Of a DNA stretch of 58,526 nt, positions 10,313 through 18,103 are shown in pieces. A program made the translations under genes and the position numbers. The stretch's first letter is position 1. Every line of letters starts with the position of its first letter. The notes beneath the pieces are model-generated. The model ran no database searches. It was given only the letters and a program-made list of their open reading frames with translations, and had not been told where the DNA came from. Source of the DNA: Opitutia bacterium (GTDB lineage Bacteria; Verrucomicrobiota; Verrucomicrobiia; Opitutales; Seribacteraceae); contig PAZC01000056.1 of assembly GCA_002716045.1 (NCBI GenBank), positions 1 to 58,526 on the forward strand. Direction: 5' to 3'.

Positions 10313-11740
10313 CTATTTTTTCGCTAGATCGGGGAAGGTTGTTTTCAAGTCCAGCTTGTCACCTGTTTCCTTTTGCAGTTTGATGAGCCGGGCAAAGAGT
10401 TTCCGCATCAGAGGTATGTTGGCATCGTCTTTTGCCAAGTCTTTCATTTCCATCGGGTCTGCGGCGACGTCGTAGAGTCTGGCCACGGGGACATTGGGAT
10501 AAAGAAGCAATTTCTTGTCCTTCACCGTGACGGAACGTTGAACGGACAGGTAGGCGCCATAGATTGCATCATAATTGGATTTCTTGGTTTCGCCTCTGGC
10601 GAGGGGAAGGACGCTGTTGAACTGAACGTGTTCAGGCTTTTCAAGTCCTGCAATCTCCAGGGAGGAAGCCATCACGTCCTGAAAATAAATGGGTGCCTCA
10701 ACTTGTTTGCCCTTGGGGATGTCGGGACCGCAGACGATAAAAGGAACGCGCGTGCTGTGCTCGTACAGGTTTTGCTTTCCGAACAGGCCGTGATGGCCGA
10801 CGCCGAGGCCATGATCGGCAGAGAAGAATACATAGGTTTCCTTCGCTAGGCCCGATTTTTGCAAGTGATCCATTATCCGCCCGATCTGCACGTCCATGTG
10901 CGTGATGATGGCATAATATTCTTGGCGGTTCACTTTGATCGAGTGCTCGGTACGGGGCATGGGGCCTAGCTTTTCGTCACGCAAGCTATGACTACATCCG
11001 ATCTTGTCCTTGTAGGGATACATCGGAAGAAAGTTTTCTGGTACTTTGATTCTTTTCAGCGGATACATGTCCACGTATTCCTTGGGGGCCTGCCGGGGAT
11101 CATGGGGTGCATTGAAGGCAACGTAAGCGAAGAACGGCTTTTTGTTCTTCTTGGCCAGGTCTAGAAAGTAGATGCCGTCGTCCCCGACCACCTCGCTCCA
11201 ATGCTTTCCACCTTTCCAAAAGCCGCCGAACTTGGGATCGAAAGGACTCCAGGGGTCGGGTTTGCCAGGCAAGGGCCGGTTGTAGCCGGCGGGAGTCTGG
11301 TTCGGCATGCCACCTCGAACGTTGCGAGCGATGTCGAAGCATTTTTCAGCCTTGGCCCGAACATGCCATTTTCCCGTGAAGTAGGTTTCGTAGCCAGCTG
11401 ATTTCATGTTCTCCGACCAAAATCGTCCGGCTGCTCGCTCCTCCTCTGCTTTCTTGTATGTTTCATTGGCGTGCCACAAGAATCGTCCGGTGTTCAGCAT
11501 ATGTCGACTGGCCACGCAGACCGCCCCGCTCCAGGATCCCATGTTATAGGCCCGGGTGAAGGTGGTTCCGCTTTTCATCAGCCGATCCAAGTTCGGCGTC
11601 TCGATATCGGTCAAGCCCAAGCCTCCGACGGTCTCGAAGCATTGGTCATCGGCAAAGATGAAAAGCACGTTTGGCTTTTTTGCGTGAACAACAAGGGCAA
11701 GCGCAAAAGCTGCCACGACGTAGGGTATGGAGCGTATCAT
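10313..11740 (-). CDS. S1 family (formylglycine-type) sulfatase, exported (475 aa)
   Basis: This is a type I sulfatase that would hydrolyse sulfate esters, most likely on carbohydrates. The ATG at 11738-11740 gives a signal peptide (MIRSIPYVVAAFALALVVHA), and the family's first block NVLFIFADDQ follows directly. The FADDQ aspartates bind the metal. The activation motif is CVASRHMLNTGR with Cys75, the residue converted to formylglycine, so a maturase is needed from elsewhere in the genome. HHGLFGKQNLYEHSTRVPFIV contains the conserved lysine and arginine of the C-terminal metal/substrate block. Length is normal. The upstream intergenic region is occupied by the structured element at 11960-12454. 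Substrate subfamily cannot be read from the sequence alone. Confidence 0.93.
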   Translation of the reverse strand: MIRSIPYVVAAFALALVVHAKKPNVLFIFADDQCFETVGGLGLTDIETPNLDRLMKSGTTFTRAYNMGSWSGAVCVASRHMLNTGRFLWHANETYKKAEEERAAGRFWSENMKSAGYETYFTGKWHVRAKAEKCFDIARNVRGGMPNQTPAGYNRPLPGKPDPWSPFDPKFGGFWKGGKHWSEVVGDDGIYFLDLAKKNKKPFFAYVAFNAPHDPRQAPKEYVDMYPLKRIKVPENFLPMYPYKDKIGCSHSLRDEKLGPMPRTEHSIKVNRQEYYAIITHMDVQIGRIMDHLQKSGLAKETYVFFSADHGLGVGHHGLFGKQNLYEHSTRVPFIVCGPDIPKGKQVEAPIYFQDVMASSLEIAGLEKPEHVQFNSVLPLARGETKKSNYDAIYGAYLSVQRSVTVKDKKLLLYPNVPVARLYDVAADPMEMKDLAKDDANIPLMRKLFARLIKLQKETGDKLDLKTTFPDLAKK

Positions 11741-11959
11741 GCATTCATGTTTGAGGAAAGCTGCCCTTGGGGCAAGAACTGCTTGCATAGGCGTTATATT
11801 TTTAAGGATCACTATTGAACGTCATTTGTTTTATGACACGGAAAAGAATTTGCCCTCATCTCAAAATTGGCTATGGTGTTGGTATTGTTCTTTTACATCC
11901 CCGGGTTTTCGGATTTGGGGAATCACATCAAATCGCCCTTACAAGTATCCATAGAGGGA
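11741..11959. other. Intergenic region upstream of the sulfatase; no gene seen
   Basis: This 219-bp stretch, AT-rich in its first half, lies between the sulfatase start (minus) and the structured element (plus). It should hold the sulfatase promoter. A TATAAC-like box occurs on the minus strand near 11795-11800 but has no convincing partner -35 box. A short TGCCC/GGGCA hairpin lies at about 11762-11774. The left boundary of the downstream element probably falls in 11930-11960, but no direct repeat marks it. No ORF here has coding character. Confidence 0.5.
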
Positions 11960-12163
11960 TCGGTCACAGACCGAAACCGCCAGCCGAGCAGCGGAGAGCC
12001 GCCACGGTGGTACAAGACCCATGGGTCGGGATACGCAGTCCGGGCAAACTGAAAACAGCGCTCTCCTCGTCCGCCGGATCGAGGGGTCTCGATCCATGAA
12101 CATGGCGGGCATCCCTTGGTGAAGGCACCGAGTGGGGCGCGTAACCAAAGAAAGCTACGCGCC
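11960..12163 (+). ncRNA. Candidate structured RNA directly upstream of a small ORF
   Basis: About 204 nt fold by eye into a dense set of helices. They are TCGGTC/GACCGA (11960-11965 with 11969-11974), a long-range 7-bp helix GGAGAGC/GCTCTCC (11993-11999 with 12060-12066), the palindrome GACCCATGGGTC (12016-12027), CAGT/ACTG (12036-12039 with 12048-12051), GTCCGCC/GGCGGGC (12069-12075 with 12104-12110) enclosing an 8-bp hairpin GGATCGAG/CTCGATCC (12076-12083 with 12088-12095, loop GGGT), CTTGGTG/CACCGAG (12115-12121 with 12126-12132), and GGCGCGTA/TACGCGCC (12136-12143 with 12156-12163). The last helix ends at the base before the ATG at 12164, which argues for plus-strand expression. The layout recalls HEARO/omega-RNA, where structured RNA abuts a downstream ORF, but no IscB/IsrB-like protein follows. 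Family unassigned. Confidence 0.6.
12136..12163 (+). promoter_or_regulatory. 8-bp hairpin ending at the ATG of the 96-aa ORF
   Basis: GGCGCGTA at 12136-12143 and TACGCGCC at 12156-12163 are perfect complements with a 12-nt purine-rich loop. The 3' arm ends one base before ATG 12164, so no Shine-Dalgarno can lie between hairpin and start codon. It may be the 3' end of the structured RNA, a processing site, or a translational control element. Confidence 0.6.
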
Positions 12164-12454
12164 ATGAAAAAAACAACCCACAACGCAACGAAAACCAAAT
12201 GGAACTTTCCCGCTCAGACGGCGGAGGAGGTATATGGCTATGGTATCCGCATCGACCATGACAATCCAGACCATCACGTCTGGGACAACAACGGCACTTG
12301 GTGGTTGCACTACGTCGTCTATCCGACTCGGGCCACTGCCGAACGCCGTCGCGTTTCACTGAAGACGAAAATCCTCGAGGAAGCCCGTTCGCGCCGCGAC
12401 CGAATATTTGATTGGTTCGCTACCCGCGAAGGGGCTGAATTACGGGCGGCCTGA
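12164..12454 (+). CDS. 96-aa protein of unknown family, integrase arm-domain-like
   Basis: I do not recognise this protein as a named family. The start is the ATG at 12164, immediately after the last hairpin of the upstream RNA; a longer frame from GTG 12116 would run through two hairpins and is disfavoured. The sequence has an aromatic, His/Asp-rich first half (WNFPAQTAEEVYGYGIRID, then DNPDHHVWDNNGTWWLHY) and a basic second half, RRRVSLKTKILEEARSRRD. The pattern of aromatic strand, SLxTxxLEEAxxxRD and helix resembles the arm-type DNA-binding domain at the N-terminus of tyrosine recombinases, here without any catalytic domain. It is the only plus-strand gene in a minus-strand run, and its stop is 13 bp from the convergent stop of the TAXI gene. 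Nucleic-acid binding is inferred. Confidence 0.65.
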   Translation: MKKTTHNATKTKWNFPAQTAEEVYGYGIRIDHDNPDHHVWDNNGTWWLHYVVYPTRATAERRRVSLKTKILEEARSRRDRIFDWFATREGAELRAA

Positions 12455-12467
12455 GCGCGCAGGTTGT

Positions 12468-13772
12468 TCAAGACTTCGCTTTTCTGGTGGTGCGTCGCCT
12501 GCTCGGTTGCTGGCGGGTTTGCTCGCTTACCAGTTGCTGGGCGGTGTGCAGTTGCCTCTGGAAAATGACAAAGAAATCATCGGAATCCAGTTTCTCCGTA
12601 ACTAACTTGTCGATCGTTTCTCGTCTTATTGCGTGCAGCTCCTGGGAGATTTCCAGGCATCGTTTTTTGTTTGCGCCCTCAACGAGCTCGGTCGTCAGTG
12701 CGTCGACCTGTTTGAAATAATCGTCCAACCTGTCTTTGTGGCGTTGGGCAATGAATTCTCGCAACGTTACGCCGAGTCCCCATGCAATCGCCAGAATGGA
12801 GATGACGAACGCCATTGGTTCGGACCAGTTTTGCAGGAACGTCGGAGCATCCCGCTGATAGTGTTGGCGAGCTCCTTCATGCGTGGGGAATTGCAAGGCA
12901 AGGTCTTCCTTTGGTTCTGCCATCCGAGCCATGAGTGCCTCTGCCTTGGCCAAGGATGCCTGATTCTCGAAAAGAGTGGTTACCAATTCCAGCGCGTCGT
13001 TTTCGGGAAGGGTCTTTGAGCACGCCAGAATCACTTTTACTCCAACTGAAGGTAGAGATTTTGCAGGAACCCCCTTGCCTGGTCCCACAGAATAGGCAGC
13101 TGCAGGTATAGTGACTTCTTCCACGAATGGATAAGAAAAAGCCAAGCCTGCCGCAGGCTCTTCGCCCAATGGAAGCAACTTGAGGTCGCCCTCCGCCAAT
13201 GCTTTGCCTAACAAAGGATTTCCAATCCCTGTCACCACACAGACTACGTCGGTTTTACCTGAACGCAGATTGGCCAAGCCTTCTTTCAGGCCTTCGTTCA
13301 TCCAGGTGTTTTCGCCTTCGAAGATTCCAAGGTGGTTCAAGGTGGCCTTGGCCAAGGCTTCCGTTCCACCTCCCGATGATCCTAGCGAAATCTTTTTATC
13401 CGCCAAGTCGGTTAAGCTTAGGTTGCCGTCTCGAATAACTAGATGAAGGGCTTCCTCGTATAAGGTGGCCAATGTCCGCACATTTGCATCACCGGGAAAA
13501 TCATGCTGGACAAGGCAAAGGTCTACCTTGCCCTCCCTTAATTTCCTAAGGTTGCCTCCGGAGCCTGAGCTTTCGAGGGTCTTTACTTTCCATCCTTTTG
13601 TTTTTTCCAGTGATTTCGCTATCACCTGAGCAACCGCATCGTAGTTGCCTCCGCTCTCTCCGCCTGAGATAATCCAACTCTCTTTTTCGCTGCCATAGAT
13701 CCAGAAGTAGGCTGTGGTGACTATGCCTACCGAGCCTAAGCCGGCTAAGAGGAAAATACGAAAGGAGGTCAT
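12468..13772 (-). CDS. TAXI-family TRAP-type solute-binding protein, membrane-anchored (434 aa)
   Basis: The mature part is a TAXI-type periplasmic binding domain: SWIISGGESGGNYDAVAQVI at the N-terminus, LRKLREGKVDLCLVQHD, and SLGSSGGGTEALAKATL. An N-terminal hydrophobic segment (about residues 5-25) is a signal or anchor. Unlike classical TAXI proteins it continues into a second transmembrane helix (MAFVISILAIAWGLGVTL, about residues 320-338) and a charged, probably coiled-coil tail of about 95 residues ending in a basic stretch. No TRAP permease (fused or separate) is encoded nearby. It may be a sensor or an accessory rather than a transporter subunit. It lies 36 bp after the giant haem protein gene and is probably co-transcribed with it. 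Confidence 0.82.
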   Translation of the reverse strand: MTSFRIFLLAGLGSVGIVTTAYFWIYGSEKESWIISGGESGGNYDAVAQVIAKSLEKTKGWKVKTLESSGSGGNLRKLREGKVDLCLVQHDFPGDANVRTLATLYEEALHLVIRDGNLSLTDLADKKISLGSSGGGTEALAKATLNHLGIFEGENTWMNEGLKEGLANLRSGKTDVVCVVTGIGNPLLGKALAEGDLKLLPLGEEPAAGLAFSYPFVEEVTIPAAAYSVGPGKGVPAKSLPSVGVKVILACSKTLPENDALELVTTLFENQASLAKAEALMARMAEPKEDLALQFPTHEGARQHYQRDAPTFLQNWSEPMAFVISILAIAWGLGVTLREFIAQRHKDRLDDYFKQVDALTTELVEGANKKRCLEISQELHAIRRETIDKLVTEKLDSDDFFVIFQRQLHTAQQLVSEQTRQQPSRRRTTRKAKS

Positions 13773-13808
13773 TTGGGATTTATGCTCTAAAAACCTGAAT
13801 CAAGCCAT

Positions 13809-16800
13809 TCAATCGTTAGGCAAGCGTATTCCGGGGCTGGTGGAGTGCAACTGAATGCGAAGTGAGTCAGCTGGGAAGTCAGCCTCCAAAGTCACGATGT
13901 AAAGGTAGTCACCCGCCTTCAGCGAGTGTTTCGCCATATTATCGTTGCGGGAGAGGTTTAGCTTCTTTCTTTTCCCGAAATGTCTGAGATACAGGGTGAG
14001 CCCTTTTGTCTCCGATAGGACGAATCGGATTTCCTCGAGGGCATCATTTTGCAAGCGAAAGCTCAAGTAGCGTTTGCCATCGGTGGATTTCGGAATTTCC
14101 GAAACTGGCAGGCGGCCATCCACGAAGGCTTGAATTTTCGTTCTGGCACTTGACTTGGTCTCTCCCGAATGTTTTCCCGTTCGGGCAAACTCTGCGGAAA
14201 CGACTTCCGCCGAGCGCACGAAAGTTTCCTTGGGGAAGCGGAAAGGACCGTCCTTTCCCAACTTGGACATGAAGGACACCAGGTGAACGAATTCCTCACT
14301 GGTTAGCGATGCCGTTAAACCTGGTGGCATAAGAGAGGTGGGGACGATGGATTTCGATTTCACCTGCGAAGAGGTTATCTCGATGATTTTTCCCGATGCG
14401 TCGCGGATCACGACCTTTTCTTTGCTAGAACTCAATTCCAATCCAGCAAAAGCTTTGTTGTCCTTCGTGTTGACTATGGTCATGTGGAAGCCTTCCTTGA
14501 TTTTCTTGTTGGGCTGGAGGAGGGATTCCACGAGGTAGTCGACGGGGGCGCTGGCACCGATGCTGATGAGGTCAGGTCCGACCTTTGAGCCGAATCCTCC
14601 AATGGCATGGCAGGCTACGCAGGCGAGCGCTTTTCGGCGATAAATCAATTCCCCTAACTCGGGATTACCATGATTCTCGACCTTGCTTATAACCTCCTTC
14701 ATTTCCTGCGCCGAAAGCTGTTGTTTCATGGGCTTGAGGTTGCCCGCTTTGCGAAGGGCTGCGACAAGCCCGGAAAGGTCGCGTCCTGAAGTGCTGGCGG
14801 CCCGGATGCCAAGTAGGCAAAAAGCTGGCCTCAGCGTTTTGCCGGCAATGCCTTCAGCAAGGATTTTCGGAGCTTCCTTGGAGCGGAGCAACTTTGTGAA
14901 TAGAAGTCCGACGTCCATTTTTTCGGGTAACGAGACCAAGAAGTCGGGCGCGAGTCTTGCGGCAGTTGCTCCATCCGCCTCGGCAATGGCCTCCAAGGCG
15001 GCTAAGGCGGCTTGAGGTCGTTCGGTTTCACGGGCAAAGGCAACTAGGTGCTGGATCCCCGCGTTGCCGAATAAAGCGAGTGTCGCAGTGTTGCGTCTAA
15101 GGATTGAAAGGTCACTCGTGGAGGAGGACGTTAGTTGGTTTTTTGCAGCCTCTTGCGCGTCGGCCAACTTCCAGTGAGCAGCCAGCCTCACTGCGGCGGA
15201 ACCGACCTGTGGATGATCGAAAAGACTCGAGATGCGGTCCCGCTGTTTGTTTGGCCACAATTTGCGGTCAGTCTTTGCGATGGCGAGACCTTCGATCAAG
15301 TGGACACGAGATTGGGAGTCGAGGTCTTCGGATAGTGTGGCATCCAGCACAGCATCCAAGTGCTTTGACTGACCGGCGCTGGCCAGGGCTCGCAAGGTAG
15401 AGACATATTTCTCGGGTGGGACCTTGCCCTCATTCAAGGCAGCCAGCAATCCGTCTAGGGGAGCTTGGCTTTTGGTTAGAGAGACAACCCGAGCGAGTCG
15501 GGTAGGGTGGTTCTCGAAAGTAGTCTTGCCCTCCCAGGTGGAGCGAAGGTTTTTCAGTGCTTCGCGGAGGGCGAAGTCTAGGTTACGATCTGTTTCGTGA
15601 TCGGTTGCCCGGACCATGGTTTCGATCGCATTTAAATCTCCTTTGCGGCGCAAGGAGCACACTGCCTCGAGTCGAACCCGAGGATGGGGGTCGTCAATTG
15701 CTTCGGGTTTTTCATAGCCCAGGCGCAATGCAGCCCCGCGAATGCGGAAGTCATCGCTATCGGCCAATCGCTTGAACAAGTCTTCGGGAATGTCTTGTCG
15801 AAGACTTCGGGCTACCCAAATGAATTCCAGCAGGATGGAGTCTTCCTTTTGCTTTCTAGCTTCAGCAATAAGTTGAGGTCCGATGGCCGTCCCGCCTTTC
15901 TCGATTAGCAGACGCCGAGCTTTCCGGCGAACGTAGGTTTCGGTGGAGGAGAGATCTTTCATCCAGTCGATGGGCTTTCGCTTTATCCTTTCGCCATAGG
16001 GCAAGGGCTTCGCTCCTTTGGGCATCAGGCGCCAAATACGCCCATGCTCGTGGTCTCTTCGCTTGTCATGGAAATCGACTTCGCCGTGTTGGATTATGTG
16101 GTTGCTCCAATCATTTACGTAAAGGGCTCCGTCAGGCCCTTCGTCGACGTCGACTGGTCGATACATGCCGGCGGCCCCGTGGCGGTCGGTGCCTTTGGAA
16201 GCAACGTGAATGAGGTCTTCCTGCTGCGTCGAAAAGAAGCCGGATTGTTTGTCGCCGAGGCGAAAACTGAGGGTGCGGTGGCCGCGAAAGTCGTTGGTCA
16301 CGAGAAGGCCGCGATATTTTTCGGGAAAGATTTTCGAGGAAATGATTTCGAGGCCACAATGCTTGGGTTGCCCGGGATTCAGGCCGGGAAGTACTTCGCT
16401 GCGACCGTGATAGGCTGAAGTTACGTAGGCGGCCCCCGGAAAGGCATAATGAAGCCCGGCTCCGCCAGCGCCATCGGTCATGAACGATTGCCCGAAGTCA
16501 TCGGTCTGGTGACCCCATGGATTGACTAACCCGTAGCTGAAAACTTCCAAGTCGTGGGTGTTGGGGTCGAAAATCCAGACTCCGCTTTTTCGCAAGCGTC
16601 GAATACCCCATGGGGTTTCTGCGTGAGTATTTATATAAATGGACTGGGTGAAGCCAATGCGTCCGTCTTCCGTGTGGCGCAGACCGTGTACGACATGGTG
16701 GGTGTCTTCGGTGCCCAGACCAGAAATCAAAATCGTTTTCTCGTCGGCCTTCCCATCCCCGTCGGTATCACGAAGGTGAAGGATTTCAGTGGAAGTGCCG

Positions 16801-18041
16801 ACGTATACTCCGCCGTGACCTGGAAGAATGGCGGTTGGCATTAGGAGTCCGTCGGCGAAGACTTGGCGTCTGTCCGCCACGCCGTCACGGTCAATGTCTT
16901 CGAGAACGATTATCTTGTCGTTCACTACAAATCCAGGAGCAATGTGAGGGTAGCTTTCCGCAGTTGCGACCCATAGTCGGCCTTGCTCGTCCCATGCGGA
17001 TTGTACGGGGTTTTTGATAGCAGGTTCTGAAGCGAAGATGTTGAGTTCCAAATCTTCTGGCACGTGAAATGACTTGGCGTCTTGCAAAGCCTTTTCGGAG
17101 GGCTTGATATCTTCCCACAGTAACAAGCGGTCATCCCGGGCGGGTGCAATTTTCTGGGGGAGGCTTTCGAGCTCGTCGCGAATCGATTGTTCCATTTTTG
17201 CCACTAGCGGGGCAAAGCCTGGAATGTCCTTTGCATGCCGTCCTTGTTCGTGCTTTCGAAAGCTATAAATGTAAGTTTGGTTTTGCGGCCGCCAGCTATA
17301 AAAGTAGAGATCGTTTTTGGCTTTTGTCAGGTTTCGAATGCGCCGCCCTTTCTGCTGGTCCAAGTCCTTTCTCGGGGGCAACTCCAGTTTTTCCAGGAAA
17401 AAGCGCGCCAGATGTCGATGCCCCGCGTCATTTAGTTGAAGAGAATTCATGGTGAGTCTTTTTGCTTTCGGTGCGTCAGGATTGACCAAACCGAGAAGAT
17501 CGAGGTAGGGGAGGGTGTTTTTTTTGGCCAGTTCCCTGATGGCGTTGGCATGGGTTTTCAGGTCTGCATTATGCTTGCCAGGATCTGGCATGGGCTTTCC
17601 CCAGTTCTCTTGCAGGATAGGTGAAACAAGCACCATGCGGGCGCTTAATTGTTTGAGATCGTCCAGAAGGCGTTGGTAGTCCGTTGTGAATTTCTCTGGA
17701 TCCGCTTCCCAAGATTCCGCTGCACCGTATGCCAGGAAAAGTAGGGTGGGCTCAGCTTGCCTTAGATTGGCCAACAAGTTGGCATACCCAGTATGGGGCT
17801 TGTCGTATCCACGAGATTCTCCTCTTACTGTGTCTGCCGACCAACCAAGATTGCGAAAAGTCAGCTTCTTGTCATGCAGAGCCAAGGTGAGGGCAGTCTC
17901 TAGGTAACCGAATCGAGCCATGCGCTCCACAAAGGTTCCTCCCGCAAATACCACGCGGTCGTTTTGTTCGAAGACAATGGGTGAAGCAGCAAAGCTTTGG
18001 GATGCGAGTATGATTAGAACAATTGCGCCAAGTTTTTTCAT
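13809..18041 (-). CDS. PVC-type haem-binding protein: SGNH-like + PvcHD propeller + HEAT + cytochrome c (1410 aa)
   Basis: A signal peptide (MKKLGAIVLIILASQSFA) leads into an SGNH/GDSL-like domain (about 25-225). Its block I reads FAGGTFVERM rather than GDS, while block V keeps an LNDAGH (DxxH) motif. A PVC-type membrane-bound dehydrogenase propeller follows (about 330-660; DRDGVADRRQVFADGL, DTDGDGKADEKT, DVDEGPDGALYVNDWSNH). Alpha-helical HEAT-like repeats span about 670-1090. A c-type haem site CVACHAIGG lies at Cys1141-His1145, with the usual SLLQPNKKIKEGF tail. The last 150 residues are an additional beta domain. It probably works in periplasmic or outer-membrane electron transfer or carbohydrate oxidation. 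It diverges from the glycosyltransferase-like gene across 62 bp, so 18042-18103 should carry both promoters. Confidence 0.9.
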   Translation of the reverse strand: MKKLGAIVLIILASQSFAASPIVFEQNDRVVFAGGTFVERMARFGYLETALTLALHDKKLTFRNLGWSADTVRGESRGYDKPHTGYANLLANLRQAEPTLLFLAYGAAESWEADPEKFTTDYQRLLDDLKQLSARMVLVSPILQENWGKPMPDPGKHNADLKTHANAIRELAKKNTLPYLDLLGLVNPDAPKAKRLTMNSLQLNDAGHRHLARFFLEKLELPPRKDLDQQKGRRIRNLTKAKNDLYFYSWRPQNQTYIYSFRKHEQGRHAKDIPGFAPLVAKMEQSIRDELESLPQKIAPARDDRLLLWEDIKPSEKALQDAKSFHVPEDLELNIFASEPAIKNPVQSAWDEQGRLWVATAESYPHIAPGFVVNDKIIVLEDIDRDGVADRRQVFADGLLMPTAILPGHGGVYVGTSTEILHLRDTDGDGKADEKTILISGLGTEDTHHVVHGLRHTEDGRIGFTQSIYINTHAETPWGIRRLRKSGVWIFDPNTHDLEVFSYGLVNPWGHQTDDFGQSFMTDGAGGAGLHYAFPGAAYVTSAYHGRSEVLPGLNPGQPKHCGLEIISSKIFPEKYRGLLVTNDFRGHRTLSFRLGDKQSGFFSTQQEDLIHVASKGTDRHGAAGMYRPVDVDEGPDGALYVNDWSNHIIQHGEVDFHDKRRDHEHGRIWRLMPKGAKPLPYGERIKRKPIDWMKDLSSTETYVRRKARRLLIEKGGTAIGPQLIAEARKQKEDSILLEFIWVARSLRQDIPEDLFKRLADSDDFRIRGAALRLGYEKPEAIDDPHPRVRLEAVCSLRRKGDLNAIETMVRATDHETDRNLDFALREALKNLRSTWEGKTTFENHPTRLARVVSLTKSQAPLDGLLAALNEGKVPPEKYVSTLRALASAGQSKHLDAVLDATLSEDLDSQSRVHLIEGLAIAKTDRKLWPNKQRDRISSLFDHPQVGSAAVRLAAHWKLADAQEAAKNQLTSSSTSDLSILRRNTATLALFGNAGIQHLVAFARETERPQAALAALEAIAEADGATAARLAPDFLVSLPEKMDVGLLFTKLLRSKEAPKILAEGIAGKTLRPAFCLLGIRAASTSGRDLSGLVAALRKAGNLKPMKQQLSAQEMKEVISKVENHGNPELGELIYRRKALACVACHAIGGFGSKVGPDLISIGASAPVDYLVESLLQPNKKIKEGFHMTIVNTKDNKAFAGLELSSSKEKVVIRDASGKIIEITSSQVKSKSIVPTSLMPPGLTASLTSEEFVHLVSFMSKLGKDGPFRFPKETFVRSAEVVSAEFARTGKHSGETKSSARTKIQAFVDGRLPVSEIPKSTDGKRYLSFRLQNDALEEIRFVLSETKGLTLYLRHFGKRKKLNLSRNDNMAKHSLKAGDYLYIVTLEADFPADSLRIQLHSTSPGIRLPND

Positions 18042-18103
18042 GGGTGGGATTTGTATATTTGACGATCGACGCCAAGAGTAGATTCGGCATCAAGGAGTTT
18101 GTT

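Noticed and set aside
11960-12163. Minus-strand riboswitch controlling the sulfatase
   Set aside because: The most 3' plus-strand helix abuts a plus-strand ATG, and the element is separated from the sulfatase start by about 220 bp of sequence without structure. The minus-strand reading cannot be fully excluded.
11923-12359. Several minus-strand open frames across the structured element
   Set aside because: They run through the hairpins and show Arg/Pro/Ser-rich translations without domain character. The plus-strand ORF after the last hairpin is the better coding candidate.
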